Assembly (NCBI GenBank): GCA_903870185.1 | Contig: CAIQCE010000205.1 | Span: 1-13,626 of the forward strand | Direction: 5' to 3' | DNA length: 13,626 nucleotides | DNA from: an uncultured Gammaproteobacteria bacterium | GTDB lineage: Bacteria > Pseudomonadota > Gammaproteobacteria > Coxiellales > Coxiellaceae | In this document: positions 1-6,835 of the stretch, in pieces | Layout: the number at the start of each line of letters is the position of its first letter | How positions within the stretch are numbered: position 1 is the first letter of the stretch | The notes under the pieces: model-generated | What the model was told of the DNA's origin: nothing | Databases searched by the model: none | Seen by the model: the letters and a program-made list of their open reading frames with translations, nothing else | Program-made: the position numbers and the translations under genes

Positions 1-88
1 AAATCGATTACAACAACAAGTCGGTTTAAAATTACCGCCAGAGGTACAGCAGCATTTAGGTGATGTACTCTCCAAGATTAAATTCTGA
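1..88 (+). CDS. C-terminal end of an unidentified protein, possibly AsmA family (partial)
   Basis: An open frame runs from the left edge and ends in TGA at 86-88. It gives 28 residues, ending with the motif LPPEVQQHLGDVLSKIKF. The stop overlaps the mutY start in a TGATG junction (stop 86-88, ATG 88-90), which is typical of translationally coupled genes and shows that this is the 3' end of a real gene. The fragment is too short to assign by sequence. In Pseudomonas an AsmA-family gene lies just upstream of mutY-yggX, so AsmA is a plausible identity, but this rests only on gene order. Confidence 0.5.
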   Translation, partial: NRLQQQVGLKLPPEVQQHLGDVLSKIKF

Positions 89-1143
89 TGCTGAGCGATA
101 TTCAATTTAGTCAAAAAGTTTTAGGGTGGTATGAGCAATTTGGGCGACATGATTTACCTTGGCAATTGAATCGAAGTCCCTACCGGGTTTGGATTTCTGA
201 AATCATGTTGCAACAAACTCAAGTTAGCACTGTTATCCCCTACTATGAACGCTTTATGAATCGATTTCCGAGTGTTCAATCACTGGCTGAGTCTCCTGTC
301 GATGAAGTTTTAAATCATTGGTCAGGACTTGGCTATTATGCTCGCGCCAGAAATTTACATAAAACTGCTAAATTAGTTCACTCTGATTTCAATGATGAGT
401 TTCCAAAAACTGTTCTAGAGTTGAGCCAACTCCCTGGAATCGGTCGCTCGACCGCGGGAGCTATCCTTTCCTTAGCCTTAGATATTCCAGCCAGCATTTT
501 GGATGGTAATGTCAAAAGAGTTCTCGCTCGTTTTGCAGCGATAAAGGGATGGCCTGGAAACCCAAAAGTACAGGAAGTCTTATGGGGAGTTTCTGAACGT
601 TATACCCCCGTACAAAGCATCCAGCCTTATAACCAAGCCATGATGGATATTGGGGCCACGATTTGCACTCGAACCAAGCCTCAGTGCCATGCCTGCCCAC
701 TTTCCTATGGCTGTGAGGCTTATTTAAGAAATGAGCAATCTCTTTACCCCCACTCCAAACCTAAATCTAAATCGAAGCCTCAAAAATCCATTTACTTCTT
801 AATTTTTGAAAATAAAGAAAATGGGATTTTATTTGAGCGCCGACCACCCACTGGTATTTGGGGTGGATTATGGAGCTTCCCTGAATGCCCAGGTGATCAA
901 AACGTCAATAAATGGTGTGAAGAAAAATTTGCGTGTAAAATCACTCAGTCTGAAGAATGGTCGCCATTCAAACACTCATTCAGTCATTTTGATTTAATTG
1001 TACAGCCTATCCGGTTATCAGTTAAATTTAAAAGTAACCATTTAGCTGAAGATGAATCGAAGATTTGGCTAAAAATCGGTGATAAACTACCTGGGGGTCT
1101 CGCTGCCCCTGTACAAAAAATACTGACCCAATTAGGATTTTAA
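88..1143 (+). CDS. mutY: Adenine DNA glycosylase MutY
   Basis: MutY removes adenine mispaired with 8-oxoguanine, preventing G:C to T:A transversions. The 351-residue length matches the family (E. coli about 350). Residues 38-46 (EIMLQQTQV) contain the catalytic glutamate E38. The helix-hairpin-helix is near 112-126 with LPGIGRSTAGAI, and the catalytic aspartate is D139 in LDGNVKRV. The [4Fe-4S] ligands C193, C200, C203 and C209 have the expected C-x6-C-x2-C-x5-C spacing. The C-terminal NUDIX-like domain that recognises 8-oxoG carries FKHSFSHF, close to the E. coli FRHTFSHF. The ATG overlaps the upstream stop, and yggX starts 2 bases after the mutY stop, so the gene sits inside an operon. All key residues are intact and nothing suggests loss of function. 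Confidence 0.97.
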   Translation: MLSDIQFSQKVLGWYEQFGRHDLPWQLNRSPYRVWISEIMLQQTQVSTVIPYYERFMNRFPSVQSLAESPVDEVLNHWSGLGYYARARNLHKTAKLVHSDFNDEFPKTVLELSQLPGIGRSTAGAILSLALDIPASILDGNVKRVLARFAAIKGWPGNPKVQEVLWGVSERYTPVQSIQPYNQAMMDIGATICTRTKPQCHACPLSYGCEAYLRNEQSLYPHSKPKSKSKPQKSIYFLIFENKENGILFERRPPTGIWGGLWSFPECPGDQNVNKWCEEKFACKITQSEEWSPFKHSFSHFDLIVQPIRLSVKFKSNHLAEDESKIWLKIGDKLPGGLAAPVQKILTQLGF

Positions 1144-1145
1144 TC

Positions 1146-1469
1146 ATGAAAAGAATGATATTTTGCAGGAAGTTAGAGAAAGAATCCGAAGGATTGGACC
1201 ATGTCCCATATCCTGGTGACTTAGGCCAAGAAATCTATGATCATATTTCCAGAGAGGCTTGGCAGGCTTGGCTTAACCATCAAACTATGCTGATCAATGA
1301 ATATCGACTCAATATGATGGAACCCAAAGCCCGTGAATATTTAGAAAAGGAGATGAAGAAATTTTTGTTTGACGGTGGCAGTGAAGCTCCTTCGGGTTAT
1401 GTGCAACCCCAGCCTCATGATGAACATGACCATCATCATGGCCATAAGAAACATCATCATGATCACTAA
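1146..1469 (+). CDS. yggX: Probable Fe(2+)-trafficking protein YggX with a histidine-rich C-terminal tail
   Basis: YggX is a small cytosolic protein linked to iron handling and protection of Fe-S enzymes from oxidative damage. Residues 1-85 cover the whole family: the N-terminal IFC with C7, YPGDLGQEIYD, ISREAWQAW, the hallmark QTMLINEYRLNMM and the FLF segment. E. coli YggX is 91 residues; this protein has 107. The extra length is a tail at 91-107 in which 10 of 17 residues are His, mixed with Asp, Glu and Lys. Such tails bind metals in HypB and SlyD, but metal binding here is inference. The ATG lies 2 bases after the mutY stop, with an AGGA element inside the mutY end. The stop TAA is followed at once by TAG. 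Linkage to mutY is conserved in gammaproteobacteria and fits a role near Fe-S repair enzymes. Confidence 0.95.
   Translation: MKRMIFCRKLEKESEGLDHVPYPGDLGQEIYDHISREAWQAWLNHQTMLINEYRLNMMEPKAREYLEKEMKKFLFDGGSEAPSGYVQPQPHDEHDHHHGHKKHHHDH
1430..1461 (+). repeat. Short direct repeat encoding the His-rich tail of YggX
   Basis: The 10-mer CATCATCATG occurs at 1431-1440 and again at 1452-1461, inside the His-rich 3' end of yggX. Both copies are CAT-triplet runs in the reading frame. The tail could lengthen or shorten by slippage without breaking the frame, but length variation is inferred and not seen here. Confidence 0.6.
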
Positions 1470-1486
1470 TAGAGTCCAAATTAAAC

Positions 1487-1515
1487 TTGACTAGGAAGAG
1501 CTCAACATGTTTAAT
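1487..1515 (+). promoter_or_regulatory. Sigma70-type promoter of the tRNA-Phe gene
   Basis: A -35 element TTGACT (1487-1492) and a -10 element TTTAAT (1510-1515) are separated by the optimal 17 bases. Both match consensus at 5 of 6 positions. Transcription would start near 1522, about 12 bases before the mature tRNA. The bases after the -10 are C-rich (TTACCCC), a discriminator type common at stable-RNA promoters under stringent control; that regulation is inference. Confidence 0.7.
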
Positions 1516-1533
1516 TTACCCCTCTAATTATAT

Positions 1534-1609
1534 GGCCAGATAGCTCAGTCGGTAGAGCAGAGGATTGAAAATCCTTGTGTCGGCAGTTCAATTCTGCCTC
1601 TGGCCACCA
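1534..1609 (+). tRNA. tRNA-Phe (anticodon GAA)
   Basis: The full cloverleaf can be drawn. The acceptor stem is GGCCAGA (1534-1540) with TCTGGCC (1599-1605). The D stem is GCTC (1543-1546) with GAGC (1555-1558). The anticodon stem is 1560-1564 with 1572-1576, including one G-U pair. The anticodon GAA is at 1567-1569. The T stem is GGCAG (1582-1586) with CTGCC (1594-1598), around the loop TTCAATT. The discriminator A and an encoded CCA end the gene at 1609. GAA reads the Phe codons UUU and UUC. The gene stands alone between its own promoter and terminator. Confidence 0.97.
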
Positions 1610-1634
1610 TTCAATCTAACCCTTATATTCATTG

Positions 1635-1665
1635 TCAGTCATTTATGATCAGACTGAAATTTTTT
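1635..1665 (+). terminator. Rho-independent terminator after tRNA-Phe
   Basis: The inverted repeat TCAGTC (1635-1640) and GACTGA (1652-1657) flanks an 11-base loop and is followed by AA and six T residues (1660-1665). It lies about 25 bases after the tRNA CCA. The stem is short, so it may be weak, but position and T tract fit a terminator for the tRNA transcript. Confidence 0.6.
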
Positions 1666-1747
1666 CATGGACTCACATCATCAATTCATTTTAATGAGAT
1701 TGTTGAGCTCACTCTGCGTTGATTACATCAGATATTGTGCCTTGTGC

Positions 1748-2995
1748 CTATGCGGGGCTTAGCGCCGCCGCGGGATGATAATGATCTAATCCTTGGATCG
1801 CAGCTATTGAAGGCTGAGCCAAATCACTTCCTGTCAGTTTAACAACAGGTTTCTTTCTGTTTGTAGAAGCAGATTTTCTAAAAACACCCAAAAAACCTTC
1901 TCCTGAATTTTTAGATTTGTCGGCATCTATGATCGTAGGCGTCCGTGATAATTTTTTATTGGCAGGTGATTTCTTCTCAGAGCTATAAACAGTCTGTGGT
2001 TGCTCATCTTCAGCTTTCACCTTTTTGTAGCCTTTCGCTTCAGGCAATTGCTTGCTGACTACTTTAATCCAAAATGATGCAGTTAATAATGTAGAAGCTA
2101 GCGCCACAAATATGCTCGCTATAATAACAACAGAAAGAGGAACGGTGGCCATTCCTACTTGAGCCAACATGCTAGTACCAAATGATACGATGCCATAGTA
2201 ACAAAGCACACCATTGACGACCGCATTGATTAAGATACAACCAATTCCAATATAACTATATTTTGAATTAATGAGTTGATTCCATTTTTTAACCAACTTC
2301 GAACAAAATTTACTTAGGAAACTATTATAAAAATAATATTCAGTAAAAGCACCCGCGGTAAATGCGATCACCAATGAGGTAATTATTGAAGGTAAAAGAG
2401 GGACACTTAAATTAACTAATACGCTCGCGATTCCGAATGCAAACAATAAACTCAATCCAACCACATTACACAAAGAAATAATTTTCCCTAAAGTTCTTCC
2501 GGCTTTTCTAGCTTTAGGATTTTCTATAATTTTGGCTGCTTTTATTTTTTTAGGATCAAAGCTAGCCAACCAAGTTTCCAATTCTTGGACCATCATGATC
2601 AATGCAACCAAGACGCCGGCCGCAATGCCAATTTGACTTAAGATTCCACTTGAGGTAATCGCGAATGCAGTGGCGCCGAATAAAAGTCCAGTTCCAATAA
2701 AAATTAATGAACCACCGTAATATCGAAATTTTGTCCAGGAACCTTCAAGAACAGGTTTAGGATGTGACTTAGAAAATCTTTTAGAAAAGTGATATAGAAG
2801 ATCGATGTTAACACAGAGGTTAACGACACCCGTGATTCCACCCAAAACTCCTGAAACGGTATGAACGACAGGAGTTGCAATTCGGCTGGATAAATCCAAC
2901 ATCCAGGAACCGAATCCAATGACGTTTTGCAAAGCTGAACCTATCGCACCTAAAACAGATACGGTACCGATTGCAATTTTTCTAGCGTTTTTCAT
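1748..2995 (-). CDS. Polytopic membrane protein of unknown function, 415 residues
   Basis: I do not recognise a family. About eight hydrophobic segments are visible, near residues 7-30, 43-66, 93-114, 117-137, 170-193, 197-220, 247-270 and 280-308, separated by short Lys/Arg-rich loops. From about 310 to the C-terminus runs a hydrophilic tail rich in Lys, Ser, Pro and Asp with no clear fold, probably cytosolic. There is no cleavable signal peptide, transport motif or catalytic signature. The ATG is preceded on its own strand by AAGGA with a 5-base spacer (3001-3005), so the start is secure. The gene is transcribed alone, divergent from argR and convergent with the tRNA-Phe unit. Its plan of a membrane core plus a polar low-complexity tail resembles the larger orphan protein at 6836-9766. 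It might be a lineage-specific envelope protein or a secreted effector, but nothing visible decides this. Confidence 0.85.
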   Translation of the reverse strand: MKNARKIAIGTVSVLGAIGSALQNVIGFGSWMLDLSSRIATPVVHTVSGVLGGITGVVNLCVNIDLLYHFSKRFSKSHPKPVLEGSWTKFRYYGGSLIFIGTGLLFGATAFAITSSGILSQIGIAAGVLVALIMMVQELETWLASFDPKKIKAAKIIENPKARKAGRTLGKIISLCNVVGLSLLFAFGIASVLVNLSVPLLPSIITSLVIAFTAGAFTEYYFYNSFLSKFCSKLVKKWNQLINSKYSYIGIGCILINAVVNGVLCYYGIVSFGTSMLAQVGMATVPLSVVIIASIFVALASTLLTASFWIKVVSKQLPEAKGYKKVKAEDEQPQTVYSSEKKSPANKKLSRTPTIIDADKSKNSGEGFLGVFRKSASTNRKKPVVKLTGSDLAQPSIAAIQGLDHYHPAAALSPA

Positions 2996-3000
2996 GCTTT

Positions 3001-3005
3001 TCCTT
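3001..3005 (-). promoter_or_regulatory. Ribosome binding site of the 415-residue membrane protein
   Basis: Read on the - strand, AAGGA lies 5 bases upstream of the ATG at 2995. It supports this start over any internal Met. Confidence 0.7.
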
Positions 3006-3025
3006 TTAAACTTCTATACAGTAGA

Positions 3026-3031
3026 TATAAT
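3026..3031 (+). promoter_or_regulatory. Probable -10 element of the argR promoter
   Basis: A perfect TATAAT lies 36 bases before the argR ATG in the 72-base divergent spacer. The -35 region is poor: TTTTAA at 3004-3009, with a 16-base spacer, matches only three positions. Transcription would start near 3038. I found no convincing ARG box, so autoregulation is not supported by sequence. Confidence 0.5.
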
Positions 3032-3067
3032 TTTAACTCGGAAATATTAAGGGAAGATTAAGAATCG

Positions 3068-3541
3068 ATGAATATCCATGCCTCAGAAAATGTGATTCAA
3101 GCCCTTCGTGAGCTCTTAGTAGAGGGCAAAATCAGCACCCAGGATGAACTAGCCCAGGCGCTTAGAGACAGGGGTCTTGAGCTTAGTCAATCCAAGATTT
3201 CACGCCTTTTAAACAAGGTGGGTGCTATTAAGGTTAATAATACAGCGGGGGAAAGCTGTTATCGCCTACCACACGAGTATCATCTAGCCCATGAAATGGC
3301 AGAATCACAGGCTGGAGCCTTCTATAGTGAGCTCGTTATCAATATCGCCTCAAATGAGTCTGTAATCTTAATTAGGACCATCCCAAGTGCGGCTTCGTTA
3401 GTAGCCCGCTTATTGGACTATCGGAGTGTGGAATTAAACCTCCTAGGGACCTTAGCAGGAGACGATACGGTCTTGGTAATACCCAAATCCCATGCTTTAA
3501 TTCCAGAGATACTGGCAAGCATTAAATTGCTCTTAAACTAA
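3068..3541 (+). CDS. argR: Arginine repressor ArgR
   Basis: ArgR is a hexameric transcription factor that senses L-arginine and binds ARG boxes to control arginine synthesis, uptake or catabolism. At 157 residues it has the family length (E. coli 156). The N-terminal winged helix-turn-helix spans about 1-70, with the recognition segment LSQSKISRLLNKVGAI (39-54) containing the signature S-x-S-x-x-S-R pattern in slightly varied form. The C-terminal oligomerisation and arginine-binding domain has ARLLD and GTLAGDD (127-133), where D132 and D133 correspond to the arginine-contacting pair. No arginine genes are adjacent, so it probably acts in trans on distant operons. A truncated cytochrome b gene follows 11 bases downstream on the same strand. 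Confidence 0.93.
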   Translation: MNIHASENVIQALRELLVEGKISTQDELAQALRDRGLELSQSKISRLLNKVGAIKVNNTAGESCYRLPHEYHLAHEMAESQAGAFYSELVINIASNESVILIRTIPSAASLVARLLDYRSVELNLLGTLAGDDTVLVIPKSHALIPEILASIKLLLN

Positions 3542-3552
3542 AAGGAAAATCC

Positions 3553-4121
3553 ATGGACAAGAGAAAAGAATATCATTGGGATCGTCCCAGGCTGGTCTTA
3601 CACTTCGGTTTTGCAACCTGTATCTTGCTTCAGTTACTCAGCTCTCAATTCATGCACGGTCAACATGGCTTACCCCCTACCCCCTTCAAAGTGCCGCTTT
3701 TGTCTTGCACTCCTATTCAGGCCTTACAGCAACCCTGCTGATCTTGTCTTACTGGGTTTGGATCTTGGGCTTTAAGCGAAGCCTCATTGGGCATTTATAC
3801 CCTTGGGCGCAACCTAGTGGTATCAAAGCAATCCTAGCAGATCTAAAAGGCCTAGTACGCCTTAAGTTGCCTAATGCCAAGCTAGCTGGAGGGCTTCCTG
3901 GGTCAATTCAAGGGCTTGGGTTGCTATTGGTGACAGCGGTTGGAATTCTAGGCACGATTCTATTTATTGCCTTTAATACACTACCGGCTCTACCTCCATT
4001 CCTTAAGGAGCTCAAAGAGCTCCATGGGCTTTTGGCCTATTGGATTTGGTGGTATGTAGGTGGCCATAGCGGTATGGCTGTTTTACATTTCTTGAGGAAT
4101 AAGCTTTTTATAAATAGCTAG
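3553..4121 (+). pseudogene. Cytochrome b561-like membrane protein, disrupted by one frameshift
   Basis: Frame 1 opens at ATG 3553 after a good AAAGGA site (3541-3546) and stops at 3741. The frame ending at 4121 carries the rest of the same protein. Joining them by a one-base backward shift near two C5 tracts (3673-3677 and 3680-3684) restores about 189 residues with four membrane segments. Candidate heme-ligand histidines in the joined protein are H17 (TM1), H53 (TM2), H158 (TM3) and H172 or H179 (TM4), the usual layout of the b561/Ni-hydrogenase cytochrome b superfamily, which moves electrons across the inner membrane. The joined junction reads LPPTPLQSAAFVLH. The cause could be a true single-base deletion, a sequencing error in the C run, or programmed slippage. 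The gene follows argR closely, and its 3' end overlaps that of convergent thrS by 14 bases. No redox partner is encoded nearby. Confidence 0.75.
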
Positions 4122-5937
4122 CAATTTCCAGTTTTAGCCTCTCTAACAACTCATCAAGTGCAATGGCACCTAAATCCTCACCCGAGCGAAGTCGAACAGC
4201 GACTTTAGATTCTTCCACTTCTTTATCGCCGATAACGAGCATATAGGGGATTTTTTCTTGCTGAGCATTTCGAATCTTCTTTTGCATTCTTTCAGCCGTA
4301 CTATCTAGATCGACTCTTAATCCACCGGTTCCATTATGAACTTCAGCTTCATTTAAAAATGCCAGAACCTTTTGTGCAAATTCTACATGACGATCCGCAA
4401 TGGGAATAATTCGCACTTGAATTGGTGAAAGCCATAATGGAAATGCACCTGCATAGTGCTCAATTAAAAATGCCACGAAGCGTTCATGGCTTCCAAGTGG
4501 AGCTCTATGAATCACATAGACGGGATGTTTCTCACCATCATCCCCCACGTAATTAAGATCAAATCGCTCGGTAGCTAGAAAGTCTAGTTGGTTTGTGGAA
4601 ATAGCATATTCATTTCCGATCACATTTTTAATCATGAAATCCACTTTAGGACCATAAAAAGCAGCCTCGCCTTCTACTTCTTTAAATGGATAACCTGATT
4701 CTTGCATCGCATCACGAATAATTGAAAGCGCATCAAGCCATTTTTGTGGCTCATTTACATACTTATCTAATTTTGATAAATCAGGGAGAGAAAGACGCAT
4801 ATAGTAATCTTTAATACCCATCAATTCATAGTATCGAACATGCAGCTGCATTACTTTTAAAAATTCAGCTTTTGCTTGATCAAATCGACAATAAATATGA
4901 GCATCATTTTGGCAGAATCCTCTAGTTCGCATTAAACCAGATAATGCACCGGATAATTCATAACGATATACCTGACCATATTCACTGATTCTTAAGGGTA
5001 GATCTCGGTAAGAATGTCTTGAAGCTAAATAAACTTTATGATGATGTGGACAATTCATCGGTCTTAAATAATAACTTTCATCATCAATAATGATCGGCTG
5101 GTACATATCATCTTTGTAGTAAGGCAAATGACCTGAACAATAATAAAGTTTTTCTTTAGCTAATTGAGGAGTAGAAACTCGCTTATAACCATCTTTACGC
5201 TCTTCTTTTTGAGCTAAATATTCAAGCTCATCACGCAACACCATTCCTTTAGGCAACCAAAGTGGAAGACCCACGCCAATATCATCTGAAAAACTAAAGA
5301 GCTCGAGTTCTTTTCCTAATCGTCGATGATCACGAAGCTTAACTTGCTCCATTCTCCAGATTTCTTGATCAACTTCTTCTTGGGTTTCATAGCAAAGACC
5401 ATAGATTCGCTGTAATTGCGGCCTTGTATTATCCCCTCTCCAATAAGCTCCTGCTAAATGAGTTAATTTAAAACTTGGAATTAATCCTGTGTGATCAACA
5501 TGTGGACCTCGACACAGATCTACAAACTCACCTAATTGATAAAAAGATACAGTATCAACACCTGCATCAGCATTCATATCAACGGCATCTTCATCACCTG
5601 TCTCTTTGGCTACCGCTGTACTACCTTTTTCTTTTAAGAGTCTTAATAACTCAACCTTAAAAGTTTGACCCTTATCAATCATTTGCTGAATGGCTTCATC
5701 GATATGAATTTCAGTTCGAACTATAGGCTCACGCTTTTTTCTTAGACGTTTCATTTCCAGTTCTATTTTGGCTAAATCAGATTCTTCCAATGGATGATCC
5801 AGAAGAACATCATAATAAAAACCATTTTCTATAGCAGGACCGGTCCCAAACTGGGCTGAAGGCCAAAGCTTTTGAATTGAGGCTGCCATTAGATGGGCAC
5901 AAGAGTGACGCAATGTATGTAGTGGTATATCTGACAT
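4108..5937 (-). CDS. thrS: Threonyl-tRNA synthetase, short form lacking the TGS domain
   Basis: The enzyme charges tRNA-Thr with threonine in the cytosol. It has 609 residues against about 642 in E. coli, and the difference lies at the N-terminus: the about 60-residue TGS domain is absent. An in-frame TAA stands just before the start and phhA ends 18 bases upstream, so no TGS segment fits. The editing domain is intact, with H11, H15 (RHSCAHL), C142 and H146 (DLCRGPH). The catalytic class II core follows, with Zn ligands C296 (PMNCPHHH), H347 (NDAHIYC) and H477 (VIHRAPLGSHERF). The anticodon-binding domain covers about 505-609. The motif CPHHH differs from CPGH in the E. coli type. About 24 polar residues (105-128) form an insertion in the editing domain. 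The protein looks active. It may be an extra or transferred copy, since the usual proteobacterial context thrS-infC-rpmI-rplT is absent. Confidence 0.95.
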   Translation of the reverse strand: MSDIPLHTLRHSCAHLMAASIQKLWPSAQFGTGPAIENGFYYDVLLDHPLEESDLAKIELEMKRLRKKREPIVRTEIHIDEAIQQMIDKGQTFKVELLRLLKEKGSTAVAKETGDEDAVDMNADAGVDTVSFYQLGEFVDLCRGPHVDHTGLIPSFKLTHLAGAYWRGDNTRPQLQRIYGLCYETQEEVDQEIWRMEQVKLRDHRRLGKELELFSFSDDIGVGLPLWLPKGMVLRDELEYLAQKEERKDGYKRVSTPQLAKEKLYYCSGHLPYYKDDMYQPIIIDDESYYLRPMNCPHHHKVYLASRHSYRDLPLRISEYGQVYRYELSGALSGLMRTRGFCQNDAHIYCRFDQAKAEFLKVMQLHVRYYELMGIKDYYMRLSLPDLSKLDKYVNEPQKWLDALSIIRDAMQESGYPFKEVEGEAAFYGPKVDFMIKNVIGNEYAISTNQLDFLATERFDLNYVGDDGEKHPVYVIHRAPLGSHERFVAFLIEHYAGAFPLWLSPIQVRIIPIADRHVEFAQKVLAFLNEAEVHNGTGGLRVDLDSTAERMQKKIRNAQQEKIPYMLVIGDKEVEESKVAVRLRSGEDLGAIALDELLERLKLEIASYL

Positions 5938-5955
5938 TAATTATTCCCAAATTTT

Positions 5956-6777
5956 TTAACAAGTAACCCATTCATCATTTTCTTCACTATAATTAGTGAT
6001 CGTAAAACTGGGTGAAAATTCACCTAATCGACGAGCTTCATTAATGACAGAACCCAAATCAGAATCTAGCAATTGATATAATTGATTGAAATCTTGAATC
6101 ACAAAATAAATAGACTGCATAATATCGATTCTATATGGAGTCCTCAGCAGATCTAAGATTTCAAAATTCTTTTGAACAGGTAGATTACTTTCTATGGCAT
6201 AAATAGTCTCATTTTTTGAGGATAAAATGCCACCTCCATAACAACGGGAACCCTCTTTCGATTTAATTAATCCAAATTCGACTGTAAACCAAAATAAACG
6301 AGCTAGAAACTCACGGTCATTTTCCGGTACGCTCAATGCCATTTGTCCATATTTTTGCATAAAATCAGCGTAGACCTTATGGGTTAATAAGGGGCAATGA
6401 CCAAAGAATTCATGAAAAATATCAGGCTCTTCTAAGTAATCCAATTCTTCTGGAATACGGATAAAAGTAGCTGCAGGAAATTGCCGTTGACTCAAAAGAG
6501 TAAAAAAATGATCGGTAGATATTAGTGAAGGCACTGAGACTACTGACCAACCTGTTAAAGGCATCAAAATTTTCGAGATGTCATTCAGCTGAGGAACCCG
6601 ATCGAAAGGCATTTGAAGCCGATCTAAACCCTCTATAAACTCTAGACAGGCTCGATTTTGCACTACTTGGATTTGTCTCTCGTATAGAACTTTCCAGACA
6701 GAGTCTTCCTCTGCTGTATACTGAATCAGTCCCTGCTGATCAGGCTTTTTAGCCGTATATTTAGTTTGTTTTTTCAT
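5956..6777 (-). CDS. phhA: Phenylalanine-4-hydroxylase (iron- and pterin-dependent)
   Basis: The enzyme hydroxylates phenylalanine to tyrosine using O2, a tetrahydropterin and non-heme iron. It supplies tyrosine and can feed homogentisate and pyomelanin in relatives such as Legionella. In the 273-residue form the iron ligands are H122 and H127 (DIFHEFFGHCP) and E167 (FWFTVEFG), the standard 2-His-1-carboxylate triad. Other conserved blocks are PATFIRIPEELDYL-like (residues 101-115), GGGILSSKNETIYA and FRTPYRID-like RTPYRIDIMQSIYF. I chose ATG at 6777 because family similarity begins at YTAKKPD just after it. A GTG at 6810 would add 11 residues, and neither start has a strong Shine-Dalgarno site. 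No pterin dehydratase (phhB) is in the window. The gene lies between the 976-residue membrane protein and thrS, 18 bases from the latter, so phhA-thrS is probably one transcript. Confidence 0.95.
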   Translation of the reverse strand: MKKQTKYTAKKPDQQGLIQYTAEEDSVWKVLYERQIQVVQNRACLEFIEGLDRLQMPFDRVPQLNDISKILMPLTGWSVVSVPSLISTDHFFTLLSQRQFPAATFIRIPEELDYLEEPDIFHEFFGHCPLLTHKVYADFMQKYGQMALSVPENDREFLARLFWFTVEFGLIKSKEGSRCYGGGILSSKNETIYAIESNLPVQKNFEILDLLRTPYRIDIMQSIYFVIQDFNQLYQLLDSDLGSVINEARRLGEFSPSFTITNYSEENDEWVTC

Positions 6778-6835
6778 AGCATTGGATCTTAGCAAACTCT
6801 GATTGACCACAGCAAGAGCTAAAAGCTATTTGGCA

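Noticed and set aside
3062..3085. ARG-box-like sequence (TGAATATCCATGC) at the argR start
   Set aside because: Only one half-site resembles the consensus; the second half is too degenerate to claim autoregulation.
6778..6810. GTG start of phhA at 6810
   Set aside because: Family similarity begins after the ATG at 6777 and no Shine-Dalgarno precedes the GTG; it remains possible but less likely.
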